Assembly (NCBI RefSeq): GCF_028858725.1
Contig: NC_084790.1
Span: forward strand, 2,176,001-2,240,000
DNA length: 64,000 nt
Origin: Colius striatus
Lineage: Eukaryota; Chordata; Aves; Coliiformes; Coliidae
Reading direction: 5' to 3'
Translations under genes and position numbers: made by a program
Shown here: positions 1 to 27,384 of the stretch, piece after piece
Position numbering within the stretch: position 1 is the stretch's first letter
Layout of the letters: each line of letters begins with the position of its first letter
Notes under the pieces: generated by a model
Told to the model about the DNA's origin: nothing
Databases searched by the model: none
Seen by the model: the letters and a program-made list of their open reading frames with translations, nothing else

Positions 1-115
1 GATGAGTTCCTGTGTGCCCTGCTCCAGGTGGTGCTGCTCTGGCAGGGGCGTTGCACTGGATGAGCTTTCCAGGTCCCTTCCAACCTTTGAGATTCTGTGA
101 CTCGGTGAATCTGTG
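1..115 (+). mobile_element. CR1 LINE 3' end, cut by the window edge
   Basis: The CR1 3' terminal region is recognisable from the GGTTGCACTGGATGAGC-type segment, the CCTTCCAACC motif and the degenerate ATTCTGTGA tail near 100-115. It lies in a DDX42 intron. The copy continues upstream of the window. Confidence 0.85.
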
Positions 116-478
116 TCAGCTTTTGATGGCTGAGCCTTAAATTCATGTAGAAAGTTCCCCAAATACATAGTACCATCTTCCTGAAGCAGCACAGAGCCTG
201 TGCCAGTGGTACTGAAGGGTTGGATCATTGAATGAGGATGGGTGTTGATGCTGAAGCAGTGATTTAAACGAGCCCCACTGTCCAACTGGCAAAAAACTAG
301 GTGCAAACTTGGGGAAAACTGAGCATCTAGTGGGTGGAGAATGTTTGATTGTGGCTATTTCTTGGGGTATTAGGTAAGAATATCAAGTATGAAGAACTCA
401 CTTGCCGAAAGTAGTGGCATTAAGTTGCCAGTTCTCATTTAAAATGTCAGTGTCTAAATGGATCCTTTCTTTACCTAG

Positions 479-8970
<8,492 letters not shown>

Positions 8971-10725
8971 GAGCTGGCGTTTCCCAGCCTGGGATCTGCA
9001 GGTAGAGGTGTCTTTTGGCAGAGGATTGCTTGGGGGAGGGGGGGAGGGCTTTGGTAACTGGGGGAGGAGAAGGAAACCCTGACAGACCATCTGCAGACAG
9101 ACTCAGTCTAACAGTGTGTACACACAACGCTTAGTAAAGAGAAATCATTTTGATAAAGCTCCCTGGGTTCTGCTTTTAAACATTCAGTGCTCAAGTGACT
9201 CTCTGCTGGATTTCAACAGATCTCCTTGACAAGACAGAAGCTGGTGTGACATCCCTGGAATGTTAAGAAACTTGGCTGTGACAGTATAGTCTTTTCTTAA
9301 GCAGCACTCAACATTTAAGGACCAGCCCATGTAGAGATGCTCCTGTTAAAACACTGATCTTAGGAACAGTTTGTTCAGTTTGGTGAGTTCTTCCCCAATC
9401 TCTTCCACATACTCACTCAATCCCTGAACCATTTGACCCCCAGGTTCCCCTTCATATCCCTTCCCCCAGCCAAGAATGGATCAGTTGGCGTTGGGTTTTG
9501 TTTCCTTTTGAGCTGTTGAAGGGATCCTTTCCCAGCCCAGCTAATAGGAGAGACCCCCCCCATCCAGCCTTGTTTTGTCAGTACATCAATCCCACTCCCT
9601 AGGCTTTGGGGGGAGGTTTCTTTTCTTTCAAAGAAGCTTTTCTTTCCTTAGCACCTCCATTCTGGTGGAAGCTGTGCCTATGAACCCTCTGTTATGAGAG
9701 GCTCCAGTGCTTTCTCCAAATTCATAACAAAAAGGGAAAAGAGATGTAGATCCAGCCCAACCAAAGCCAACTCTTGTCTTTGTGAAGGAAGAGGCTTTGT
9801 TCAGCAATTCAGGGACCTGCTGCTCAGAAACCTTTAGGGAGAAGCTGAGAAGCTTCTTGGAGTGGAACAGCCCAAGTGTTGGACACGTGGAGTTAAAACT
9901 GTCGAGTCTTGCCTGACCCATTTTCAACCCATCATCTGTGTCACCCCCTTTTTTTTTAACTTCTTGGGGTTTGGGGCTTTTTTTGACACCACGAAGGCGA
10001 AGGAAAGAACTGTTGAAACGTGGCAGCACCCACCTCTGTCTTTGTTTCTGCTGAGAAGAAGGATCAGTAACTGTCAGAGGGGGTTTTTGTGACATTGTGA
10101 TGTTTTCTTTCTCAGCTGTGCATTTACTTTCTGCTTGCTCTAGTAAATGTTTTATTACTGGGACAAAAATCTCTGGCATGTCCTTTTTGTTCTCCACTTT
10201 CTGCCTTTTTCTGGCATCTGGGTGGAGATTTGACCCATTGGAGACTGAACTGTTGCACTTCCTTTCACCCCAAGTCATGGATTGTGGTTGATAAGAGACT
10301 TCCTTGGGGGTTTTTCTTTCCCCTCAGTGTCTTTCACCCCAAACTGTGTTACAAATGTTGCATTAGCTTCAAAGCTCCTTGGGAGGAAAAGGTGTTCCTC
10401 CAAGTGAGGAGAATCCAGCCCAGGATACATCACCCCAGCTCGTGGCTTGAGTGGGAATGCCAACTCTGGAGCCTTGTGATGTGATTTGCACCTGTGCTGG
10501 TTTTGATTTAACACACCAAGATGGTTGTTTGAGCCCCTTTCACTCTCTCTGTTCTCTTCCAGAAACCTCCTTGTGCAGCTTTGAGCTCTGTGTATTCACT
10601 ACTAGGCCAAGTATCTCCCAGGGCAGAGGTTGTCAGAGCTTCAGAAGCTGTTCCATTCCACTTTATCACTTTGCACCATTAAAGGTTTAAGTTTCAAACC
10701 GAAATAAAGGGGGAAAACTGCTCTG
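8971..10725 (+). other. DDX42: DDX42 3' untranslated region and polyadenylation signals
   Basis: Continuous sequence after the DDX42 stop with no convincing coding potential. ATTAAA at 10678-10683 and AATAAA at 10703-10708 are candidate polyadenylation hexamers, which would make a 3' UTR of about 1.7 kb. The open frames on either strand here have no recognisable protein similarity. The exact cleavage site is inferred. Confidence 0.6.
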
Positions 10726-11099
10726 CTCCCTCCCTGGAGCTCATCTCACTGCAGCTGGGAACTGGCCTCCTCTGGGCCACAGACTTGGCTTCCTCCTCCT
10801 CCTTCTTAACCCCCTCTGCTTCTCCACAGGATGCTTGAAATTCCTCACCCCTCTCAGCTCCCAGCAGCCTCTTGAAGCTTGAAGGAGTAAATATTGAGCA
10901 CTTGCAGAGCTCTAAAGGTCAGCTCACAGGTCTTTGGTAGATGCCTCAGTGGGCTGCCTCCATCTCTTGCACAGCAACCCTCCTGACAGCAAAGCTCTCC
11001 CTGGGGCAGAGGGTGGGCTGCCTCCTCCTCAAGTGCCCTGAGTTAATCAAGGACAGGAACTTTGAGTCCTGCTCCTGCCCTTCAGCCTCTTGTCCCCAG

Positions 11100-11260
11100 A
11101 GTGAAGCAGGCTGGAGCTGAGGCAGAACTTCTTCCCTGAGAGGGTTGTCAGCCCCTGTCCCAGGGAGGCTGGGGAGTCTCCAGCCCTGGAGAGATTGAAA
11201 GGACACATCAGTGTGGTGCTGAGGGCCAGGGCTTGGTGATGGCCTTGGCAGCTGCAGTCC
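11100..11260 (+). mobile_element. CR1 LINE fragment, diverged
   Basis: Resembles the CR1 variants at 22660-22860 and 29740-29950 (GGAGCTGAGGCAGAACTTC, then CCCAGCCCTGGAG, then GCTGAGGGCCAGGGC). It lies between the convergent ends of DDX42 and the receptor gene. Boundaries are approximate. Confidence 0.7.
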
Positions 11261-11921
11261 CTCATGGGAATTCTCCCCTCCCCTGTGCTCTTGAGTTGTC
11301 AGGGCTGGGCACTGCCAGCTCCTTGGGAATGCCTTTGCTCCTTTCCCCCCTTTCCTTTTCTCCCCTTCCTTCCCCTTCCCCCTTTCTCCCCTTTCCCCTC
11401 CTCCCCTGTCCCCAGGCAGTGATTTGCACCCCACTGCCCTCCAGTGCTGTGCCTACTCCTGATGCAGTACAAGGATGGAACCAAAACATACAGATGATCC
11501 CTTTATTCACTTTGTAACCCCCTTTCCAACCTCAGGAACAGCTCTGTGGGCTCTGCCAGCCCCACAGCCTGGTGCTGAAGGGGGAGGAGCTGGAGGCTTT
11601 GTATACTCTGGAGCTGAGATCGCCCTCCAGAGTGCTGAGGGGAGACTGAGCACAGGGGAGGGGTGTCTGGGGGTGATGATTCAAGGCTTTGCACGCACAG
11701 ACACTTCAACTCAACCACTTGCATGGGGAGGGAAGTGAGGGTTTGAGCTTGGCTGAGGAGGTGGGAGGAGGGAGAGCAAGCGGGCCCTTTGCCCCTCCAG
11801 GCTGGGAGGGAAGGGGGGAGCTGCTTTGTTCCAGCTGCTCCCCCTGCCCCAGCCCTTCCAGGCACAAAGCCCAGAGCATGAGGCTCAGCATCTTCCCAGG
11901 CACGGTGGGGCAACACCCCGC

Positions 11922-14900
11922 TCACAGCGTGGTCTCCAGCTCCTGGGTGAGGTCGGGGTGAGGCTGGCTCAGGGCTGCTAAACCCACCGTGGCCACCCCG
12001 CAGCCTTTGTGCCTCCTCTCCTGCACGGCCGCGGGGAGGCTGGAGGGGCCGGGCGGGGGCAGCCCCCGCTGCTGGCAGCCCCCTCGCCCTGCCAGGCTGC
12101 CGCCGAGGCTGCTGCTGGGCTGGAGGCTGGTGCCCTGCGAGGTGCAGCTCCCCGCCCCGCTGCTGCCGCGGGCTTTCTGCTTCAGGTCCAGCGCCAGGCT
12201 CCTCCGGAAACGGGCTTTCCTGATCTCTGCCTGCACCTGCGGGACAGAGACACCGGAACACCTCTTTCTCCTGTTTCACCTCCCTTCTCCCTTTTCATTC
12301 TTCCCCCTTTTCCCTTTTCCTCCTCCTCTCTCCTCCTTCTTTCTCCCCCTTCTCCTTCTTCCTCCCCTTTCTCCTTCTTCTCCTTTCTCCTCCTCCCTTC
12401 CCCTCCCTTCTCCTTTCTCCTCCCTTCTCCTTTCTCCTCCCTTCTCCCCCTTTGTTCTCCTTTCTCCTCCTTCTCCCTTCTCCTTTCTCCTCCCTTCTCC
12501 CCCTTTGTTCTCCTTTCTCCTCCTTCTCCCTTCTCCTTTCTCCTCCCTTCTCCCCCTTTGTTCTCCTTTCTCCTCCTTCTCCCTTCTCCTTTCTCCTCCC
12601 TCTCCCCCTTCTCCCTCCTCCTTTTCCCTTCTCCTTCTCCTTCTCCTTCTCATCTCCCCTCTCCCTTCTTCCCCCTTTCCCCCTTCTCCCTTTCTCCTGG
12701 CTTTTGCCCTTCCCTCTTCCCTTCCCTGTGCTTTTCCCTCCTAATGCCTTGACTTTGCCTTTCCTCAGAGGGATGTCTCCAAGCCTTTTTTCCCCTCCTG
12801 TATCTCAGCCTGGGGGCTGCAGGGTTAACTCCCTCCCAACCCTCCAGAAGCTGCAACACATCTCTAACTTACCTCCCCATTGCAAAAGCAGTAGATAAAA
12901 GCCACAAAGAAACCCTGCCAAGAGAGACAGGTGGAGCTTAATCCCTGAGCCAGGCCTGGCTGGTTTGGAGCAGACAGGCAGCCCTAAGCCTGACTTACCT
13001 GAGAGGAGTTGAAGAGCATCTCATAATGCATCTGGATCTGCCACAGCACCCCAGAGACATCAGTGTAGGGCATGGCCATGAACACCACGTAATGCACCCC
13101 AAAAAGGGGCATCAGCACCAGTGTGGACTTGAGCAGCTTCCTGAGAGGAGAGAGCTGTGAGCTGCTGGGCCCTGGCAGCCCCCTTGCAGCAGGACAAGGC
13201 AGCAGGATGGGGCTCAGACTCCTGTTCCTGCTCTTCTGGCTCCATGTGCCATCATTGTGCCACCCTCCCTGGTTCCTGCAGCCACTGCCACCCCTGTGCT
13301 GCCGTCTCCCAGCTCTCTGGGGAGCTGTGCCAGGGCTGCTGGGCTGGGTTTGCTGCTGCCAGCACTCGCCTGTACTGCTGCCTGGGGTCCAGCTTCCCTG
13401 TGGTTGTCTCCCAGAGCTTGGAGGCCAACACCCTCACGATGTTGAGGAAGAGGAAGAAGTTCACCTGCCAACACACACACTGCTCACCAGGCTTTTGGTG
13501 CCTGGAGAGACCTCAGGGTTACACCAGAAGCTTCCTGAGGTGAGGACAAGCAGCTGCAGGCAGGGATGTGGGGGTGATGCTGTGGGCAGAGCGGGGAGGG
13601 ACCAGTGTCCCCACATCCCTCTGCATCACAGGGGCCCTCCCTGCTTGCTGGGGTGCCTGAGGGTCTGACCCCACTGCAAACAGCTCTGGGGCTCAGTTGA
13701 TCCCTTTTTCCCCTCCAGTGGGAGATTGAACCACAGGATTCTTACCACGATGGAGGCCAAGATGGGCACTTGATAAATCCACTTCATGTTCCCTGCACTG
13801 AGGTCCCAGCACCTGAGAAAGCAGCAAAGAACCACCTTGGAGAATCCTGAACATCCTGGGAAGGAAATTTGCCATCTTCCAGCTCCCTCTCAAGCAGCAT
13901 TTCACTGGCAGAGGGTGGAACCTACGTACTGTGTATCAGCCAGAGAAGCCCTGACGCTGGCCCAGATGGACACAAACACAGCAGGGAGACCTGAAAAGGC
14001 AGAAGCACAGCGAGGAGCTTGGGTGAAGCATCACATCATCAACCCAAAGCAGTTCCTGGCAGTTGGGCTGCATCCCCTCACCTTTATCTGGGCACTTGGT
14101 GCCACTCAGCCATGGCTGGTGCCACAGCTCCCAGCTGGTCTCAGTGGCCACAGCGTTGGGTTGGAGGTCTAGGGGGGGTCTGTGCTTACCCCAGCCAATG
14201 ATGATGAGGACCCACAGGTAGTTCTTGTTGGAGAGGAAGGCCATGAAGATCAGGCTGTGCAGGTAGAGACCTTCCACCAGGATCCAGTAGTGGTTGGTGG
14301 CCAGGAAATAGAGGAAGAGAGTCACCACCACCTTGCAGCCAACCTGTGGGTGTAGGGTCAGCAAGGTGCCTGCACCAGGCTGTCCCCTGAAAGCAAACCC
14401 TGGTGGCTTTGGCAGCCAAACTCAGGCTGTGTCCCAAGAGTGACTCATGTTCCTCATCTTGCAGGGAGCTACAGCACCCCTGGGGTGTTCCAGCATCTGC
14501 TGAGGACAGCTGCTCCAGCTCTTTCCCACAGGAGAGGGATTTCCCCTTGAGCTCAGCCCAGCTCTGTGGCACCAGCATGGGGAGGAGTGGAGCAGAGTTG
14601 TCTGTGGTTCTCCATCCCCTCTGAAGAAGGATGAAGCTCCTATATCTACATCCCAACCACAAGCCTCACTGGGGAGGGTCCCAAGCACAACCCCTTACAC
14701 CAAGGCCCCCAAATCCCCTTCCCCCTTGCTCCTGGCTCCATTCTCAGCGCCCCACTTGCCAAGTGGCTCCGTTGACTTTGAGAGGGACTCATTCCTGCTT
14801 TGAAGTCTTCCTCCCTCATCTTGCTTGTCTCACTGCCTGAGTAGAGCACCATGTCCTTGAGGAAGATGCTGAGAGCCCGGCAGATGAAGGAGGTGAAGAG

Positions 14901-16840
14901 GTGGACGTGGATGTAGTTGCGTGTGCAGTGCAGGCGCCTGTGGAGAAGGGGGTGAGGCATGAGCCCAGCTCCCAGAGAGCTCCTAACACTGGGGCTCAGG
15001 CAAGGGGAAGGTGGTCCCAGGGAAGGTGGAGCTCAGGGTGTCAGCCCTGCCACGGGTACAGAAGGCAGATTTAGGGGTAAGGGAGGTGGCAATGGCAGCA
15101 GGGGCAGGGTGGAGCTGGTTGTGCCCAAGTGGTTTGGGCTCTGGGGAATCAGTCTGATGTTTGTGCTGAGCTTTGGGCATGGTTTCTGCTCACTCTCAGG
15201 GGATGGGATGGTTCTCCCTGATGTGGGGATGGGGCTTTGGGCTTCTCCTTACTTGAAATAGGAAAGGATGCAGACAGCAACGATGAGGGAGGCCAGGGAG
15301 ATGGAGTAGCCAACGGTGTACATCAGGTGCAGGCGGTCAAACACCTCCTGGAAGAGAAGGGCTGAGCTCCACCAGCCCTCCCCAGCCCAGTGCCCTCAGG
15401 GTGAGAGCACAAAGCAAGGGAGGGTTTGTTTGGGGAGGGGGAAGGGAAGGAAGAGCTCCCTACTCCCACTGGTGCCCATCCCCACCCCTTTTCCCTTTCC
15501 TTGGCCAGGACAGGTCACCTTCTGGCGGCTGCGGCTCTCGGAGGAGAAGAGCAGAGCACATTCAGTGTAGTTGGCCCAGGTCTTGTTGGTGCTGAGAGCC
15601 ATGGCCCAGGTCCCCTCAGCACTGCAGTACCTGTAGGCATGACCTGGGAGCAGCAGCAGGCACTGTGACAGCAGAAGGACCCCCAGGGACAGGCTTGTCA
15701 CTGGACTGAGGGCTCTCCCTGCCCAGGTACCAGCACTTACCTTGGTGGTTGAAGTCGTAGATGTAGTCGGGGCAGGGGACTGACACCTCCTGGCTGGGGA
15801 AGCCCTTGGGCCAGCAGATAATCCCATCCCACTCTGGAAGGCAGCTGGTGTCTGGCCAAAGAGCAAAGACACACCTCACAGGTGCAAATAGGGCACAGCA
15901 TAGCTCTGGCTTCCCCAGGCCATCACCCCTGGCTCCCAACATCATCACCCCTGGCTTCCCCACGCCATCAGCCCTGGCTTCCCCACACCATCACCCCTGT
16001 CTCTGGCTAATCAGGGTGAGGATCTAGTTAGCACCTAATTGTGCCCAGAGCCTCACAAAGCCTCAGGAGCCTCATCATGTGCCCACCTACACTCCCCATG
16101 ACCCACACACACAGAGGGGTCTCTACCTTTGATCTTCTCCAGCTGGGCTTTGATATCTCTCTGACATTTCTCCTTGGCTTCCACCAAGAGGTAGATCTGC
16201 TCTTCTTTGGTGAGAACATCATCAGGGTCAACCTGCCAAGACAAAACCGAGGTGGGAGCCTGGGGCAGAGGGAAGGAATGAGGGTCCTTGGGAGTTGTGA
16301 GAGGCAGAGGGCAGAGTGGGGGGTCCTGGGGGGTCTGTGAGGGGCAGAGAGTAGAAGTGGGGTCTTGAGGGGGCTGGTGGGGGTAGAAGGCACAGTCAGG
16401 GGACTGTTAAGAGCAGGGTTGGGGGTCCTGTGAGGGGCAGGAAGAGGGATCCAGGGGGTCTGTGAGGGGCAGAGGGCAGATTAGGGGTCCTGGGGTCTGT
16501 GAGGGGCAGAGGGCAGATTAGGGGTCCTGGGGGCTGTGAGGGGGAGGAATAGGCGTCCTGGAGGTCTGTGAGGGGCAGAGGGCAGAGTGGGGGTCCTGAG
16601 GGGGCTGGAGGAGGAAGGAGTAGGGGTCCTGGGGGGACTGTGAGGGGCAGGGAGGGAGAGGCTCTGCCCTCCTGGGTGACTCCTGCTCTGGACCACGTGC
16701 AGGTGGCACAAGTGCCAGGCAGGAGAAGGGCAGCAGAGGAGCCCAGGGCACCACACACTTACCAAAGCCCAGCCAGAGCTCAGGAGACAGCAGCAGAGGA
16801 GAATCAGCCTGGTACCTGCCCCGGGGATGGATCCTTCCAT
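11922..16840 (-). CDS. PTH3R: Parathyroid hormone receptor family class B GPCR, probably PTH3R
   Basis: A class B peptide-hormone receptor that in this family signals through Gs/Gq. Exons, 5' to 3': 16840-16763 (signal peptide [20 protein letters not shown]), 16232-16127, 15851-15741, 15643-15519, 15347-15253, 14937-14834, [first extracellular loop exon not located], 14343-14190, 13990-13930, 13812-13746, 13464-13370, 13140-12999, 12914-12873, 12236-11922. The ectodomain has six Cys in the hormone-receptor pattern ([39 protein letters not shown]). TM regions include [40 protein letters not shown] and [13 protein letters not shown]. The 42-nt exon [14 protein letters not shown] matches the separate TM7 exon of PTH1R. 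There is no counterpart of the mammalian PTH1R E2 insert, and synteny with DDX42/MYL4 fits the avian PTH3R locus; PTH1R remains the alternative. The intron after 13370 appears to use a GC donor. AATAAA on this strand at 11507-11502 could end the transcript. Confidence 0.83.
12260..12745. repeat. Polypyrimidine/polypurine minisatellite in the receptor's last intron
   Basis: Nearly pure C/T on the plus strand (G/A on the coding strand), built from CTCC, TTCTCC and CCCTTCTCC modules. A 53-bp higher-order unit marked by TTTGTTCTCC recurs at 12451, 12504 and 12557. It lies in the intron between receptor exons 12914-12873 and 12236-11922. Such tracts can form triplex (H-) DNA. Confidence 0.9.
15915..16010. 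repeat. Short minisatellite, receptor intron
   Basis: Several imperfect copies of a unit of about 27 bp containing CATCACCCCTGGCTTCCCCA, in the intron between receptor exons 16232-16127 and 15851-15741. Confidence 0.7.
16288..16655. repeat. G-rich minisatellite in receptor intron 1
   Basis: Repeated GGGGTCCTGGGG-type and GTCTGTGAGGGGCAGAGGGC modules in irregular tandem order, filling most of the intron that follows the signal-peptide exon. Plus-strand G runs make it a candidate G-quadruplex region. Confidence 0.8.
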
Positions 16841-19800
16841 GGTGGCACTCAGCTGGGCACCTCAGGGCCAGCGAGCTGGACAATTCCAAGCCTTTTCCTG
16901 GGCAGCTGAGGGGCTGCCAGTCCGAGGCCAGGCAGGGCTGGAGAGGGCAGGACAGAGCATCTTCTGGGAGCAACCTTCCTGCTGCTTGTCCCCTCTGATG
17001 GAGGGGGGCACAGCCTGTCCCACTCTGGCAGCACCCCAGGGATGTGCTCAGAGCTTCAGCAAGCTGAGGGGCTTCTTCTCCCACCACCTTCCCTTCTATT
17101 CATCTCTCCTGCTTTAAGCCCTTTGCTGGAGCCTGTGCAAACAGTTCCCAGTTGGGCTGGGGCTGCAGAGCTTTATTGGCTTAGCCCTAGGTGCTAAAAT
17201 CCTCTTCATTCAAGGCAGATTCCTCTTGTCTCTTCAGAAACTTCTCTCACTGCCTGCTGCCTCATTTTTCAGCTGTCACAGGATCCCCACGCAGCCCCCA
17301 CCCTGCTCAGTCCCCTCCAGCTTCTGACTGGGCTCAAGGAACTGAGGGAGGATGAGGAAAATCCCAGGGAGGTGGCTGGAGGGAGGGAGGCAGAGGGTGC
17401 AGAGGGTTCAAGCATCACCTCATCACCTCCAAGCGATGCTCCTGAGCTGGGATGGCTTTCAGACTGATGCCAGTTTAACCCTTTTCCTTCTCTCAGGCTT
17501 GAGGAATGTTCAGGGGAGATGTGCTGGGATGGATCCCAGTTCCCATTGGGACGAGCATCCTGCTGCCTTTTTGGGGGGAGCTTTGCAAAGCCTTTGGTGG
17601 AGCAGGGCTGAGCACTGCAGGCAGGGTGAAGGGACAGTCCTGGGCAGCAGGCAGTTGCCAAACTGTCCCACGTAGGGCCTGGAGGTCCTTGGGCATCAGG
17701 TCAGAGCTGGTGGCACTGTCCCTTGTCACCTGCATCCCCTTTGGACAGCCCAGGGCCGTCCCCTGCCTTTTGGGACCATCCTCAGCTCATTCCCACCACC
17801 AACCCCTCGTGTGCCCACACCCCCCCCAGCAGCTTGAGCATCCCTCAAGGGAAACAACTGTTCCCTGTTCCCAGTCCCAGCAGATAGCTGTCAGTGGGAT
17901 GAAGCTGAAACTGAAAAGCCCGAGCTGGGGAAGAACCAGCTGCCAGCCCCGGGGCAGCAATTGCCACTTCCCAACCCAGGCTGCTGTGCTCAGCTCCTGC
18001 AGGGCATCAACCGGCTGAGAGCAAAGCAAACCCCAACCACAGCGGCTTCCCTCGGGTGAAATCCGGCTGAGAAAGGAGCCTCTGGGTTGTTTCCCCTGCC
18101 ACAGCAAGCAGCTGTAAAACGAGGAGGGATTTGAGGGGAGGGCATCCTGGGCAGCTCTTTAGCCACCACCCCCGGGATGGCCACATGGGGCAGGAGGAGG
18201 AGGAGGGACGAGGAGGGGCAGGAGGGTTTAACCGCAGGGTTCCTGTTGTCCGAGGCTCTTTTGGATGGTTCTTTCCGAGGGAGAAGCAGCCTGGGAGGGA
18301 GGAGGGAGTGAAGGGGAGGTTATTTGGTAGGGTGTGTGGATTGGTGCTGCCTTGAGGGGGAGGCAGCAGCCCTCAAGGGCAATTTGACTCCCCGCTGCAG
18401 GTGAAATGTGACCCAGGCTCCGAGTTTGCAGGCAGCAAAGAACTTCGGGTTGGTTGAAGTTGGGGGAGGTTTTTTGGGGTCTCTTTTGCTAAACGACTTG
18501 TTAGATTATAGAGAGATTTGGAAAGCAATCACTGCAAATGACACCCAGCCAGCCCCCTCAGCTCCCCACATCCACGTCAGCAATCAGGAGATGATGGCAG
18601 GCAGCAGTTTGTGGCTGCTCCCTCCTCCTGAAAGACCCCTGTGACCCAGCTGGGGACTTGGCAAGGAAGGTGGTTTTGGCAAGGAAGAGGTTGGGGAAGG
18701 GGGGGGCTTCGAGGTGGTGACCCCCCAGGATTGGTGACTTACTGGCTCATGTGGAGTTCGAGTCGCTGCCACCCAACATCAGCTGAACCATCCTCACTCA
18801 AGCACCTGAAAACACCAAGAGACCTGGATTTGCCCTGTCTCTGCAGAACCCAGAACTCAGAGACATCCAGGTATCATGGACACAGACAGGAATAGCATGG
18901 CTCAGCCAGCACAGCTCATAGATCCCACACCACAGCATCTCACAGGATCCTGTTCCACCCAGAGCTTGTCACCACCCATCCCTGCAGCCCAGCTGAAGCA
19001 CGAGCTGAGCAGAGAAACGAGCCTGAGCAGCATCTCCACAGCAGAGAAGACACTCTCACCACCTAAGTCACTGTCTGTCCACTCATTTCAGCAGCTCTTG
19101 GACCCTGCTGCAAACCAGGGATGGGTTTTCCTCCTCCTGGGCTCTGTTGTGGGCTGGCTGTATTTCAGCTGGTGGTTTGGGATGGCTCAGTGTAACCCTT
19201 GAGCCTTGTTTTCTGTGATGCTGAACCTTGGTGATTTCTTCTGCCTCTTCTGTGGGGTCTTCAAAGAGTTGGGAGAGGAGAATGGGAACAGGAGTATCTG
19301 CCACCAGAGCCTGCCCAGCACTTGGAGAGGAGCTGGAAGGGGAGAAACCTGTTGCCTGCTGGTTTCTGGGGGATGATGGGATGGGTGACGCAGGGCTGGG
19401 AAAGGCATGGAGCTGCTGGATTCAATCTCTGCCTGACTTTAGCCTCTTCAGCCTGGGTTGAGGGGGAAGAGACCCAGAGCAAACCAGACCCTGAGCATGA
19501 GAGCAGAGGAATCCTTCAGAAGACACTGAATGCCTTTGAAGCAGCACTTGCCTAAATCCTGCTCTTCAAAAAAGCTCTGCAGCCTTGGCCCTTGCAGGCC
19601 TGCCTCCAAACAGCCCTGGAGCTATCGCTGCAGGTTTATCAGCCACCCTGTTGCTGTTTTTTTTAGCCAGGCCCCCGAGGCTGTTTGAGTTTAGGCTTTC
19701 AGTGATCAGCCCCCATGCAGCCCACCCAGTGCAGGTGCTGGAGGGGGAGATGTCCCCCCTTTTGCAACTAAAAGGTGGGGGTGGGGGGGTGGCTGGTGGC

Positions 19801-19860
19801 TTCTCCTTGCCAGAAGCTGATGACAATGGGCAATTGTCAAGTTGGGGCCCCTCTCCTTTG
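16841..19860. other. Intergenic region between the head-to-head receptor gene and MYL4
   Basis: About 3 kb between the start codons of the two divergent genes. It presumably holds receptor 5' untranslated exon(s) and the promoters. I recognise no conserved coding sequence, RNA gene or mobile element here. The open frames on both strands look like chance frames in GC-rich DNA. Confidence 0.5.
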
Positions 19861-19869
19861 AGTTTTCTT

Positions 19870-19879
19870 CCTTTTATAG
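19870..19879 (+). promoter_or_regulatory. MYL4: CArG-like (SRF) element upstream of MYL4
   Basis: CCTTTTATAG matches the CC(A/T)6GG serum-response-factor site at nine of ten positions and lies about 65 bp upstream of the TATA box. A CAGCTG E-box follows at 19899-19904. This arrangement is typical of striated-muscle promoters. Function is inferred. Confidence 0.5.
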
Positions 19880-19936
19880 TAAGTAGCAGTTGCTCCAGCA
19901 GCTGGCCTGCCCCTCTGAGCTGAGGACAGGGCTCTG

Positions 19937-19944
19937 TATATAAG
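19937..19944 (+). promoter_or_regulatory. MYL4: TATA box of MYL4
   Basis: TATATAAG lies 84 bp before the MYL4 start codon, consistent with transcription starting near 19967. The position is inferred from the usual TATA-to-start spacing of about 30 bp. Confidence 0.75.
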
Positions 19945-20027
19945 AGAAGGCACAGGCTTTGCCTTTCATCCCTCCCTTCTGTTGCTTCACCACACTCATC
20001 CCCACACCTTTACAAAGACCCAGCAGG

Positions 20028-27014
<6,987 letters not shown>

Positions 27015-27384
27015 TAAAAGCAACTTCAGCTGAGTTTATCAGGGTCTCCTGCTGCCTCCTCCAAAATTGGAAACCCTTCATAGAACAGGACAGAGGAACC
27101 AGAACCCAAACACCACGAGCAACCCTGCAGTGGACTAATGTCACAAGAATAACCCCAGCTCTGAAAGCACAAAAAAGCTGCTCTCCTGATGATGAACCTC
27201 ATTTGTAACTTGTGCCATGTAAAGTTTATCAGGACAGCATTAACCCCGTGAGGGTCAGCTGTGGTCTGGTTAATTGTGTCAGTTCTCTACTCAGAAAGAA
27301 AGAGGTTGATGTGGATTATAAGTGATCCATTTTCTAACCCACCAGGAACTAAAGCGATGATCAAACAGCAGCCAGTGGGAAAGC

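Noticed and set aside
11989-12752. Two overlapping frames of about 250 codons, and an Arg/Glu-rich antisense frame
   Set aside because: Produced by the CT/GA-rich minisatellite and the shadow of the last receptor exon.
15915-16010. Possible CRISPR-like regular repeat
   Set aside because: Units are contiguous and imperfect, without spacers, and the genome is a vertebrate. It is a minisatellite.
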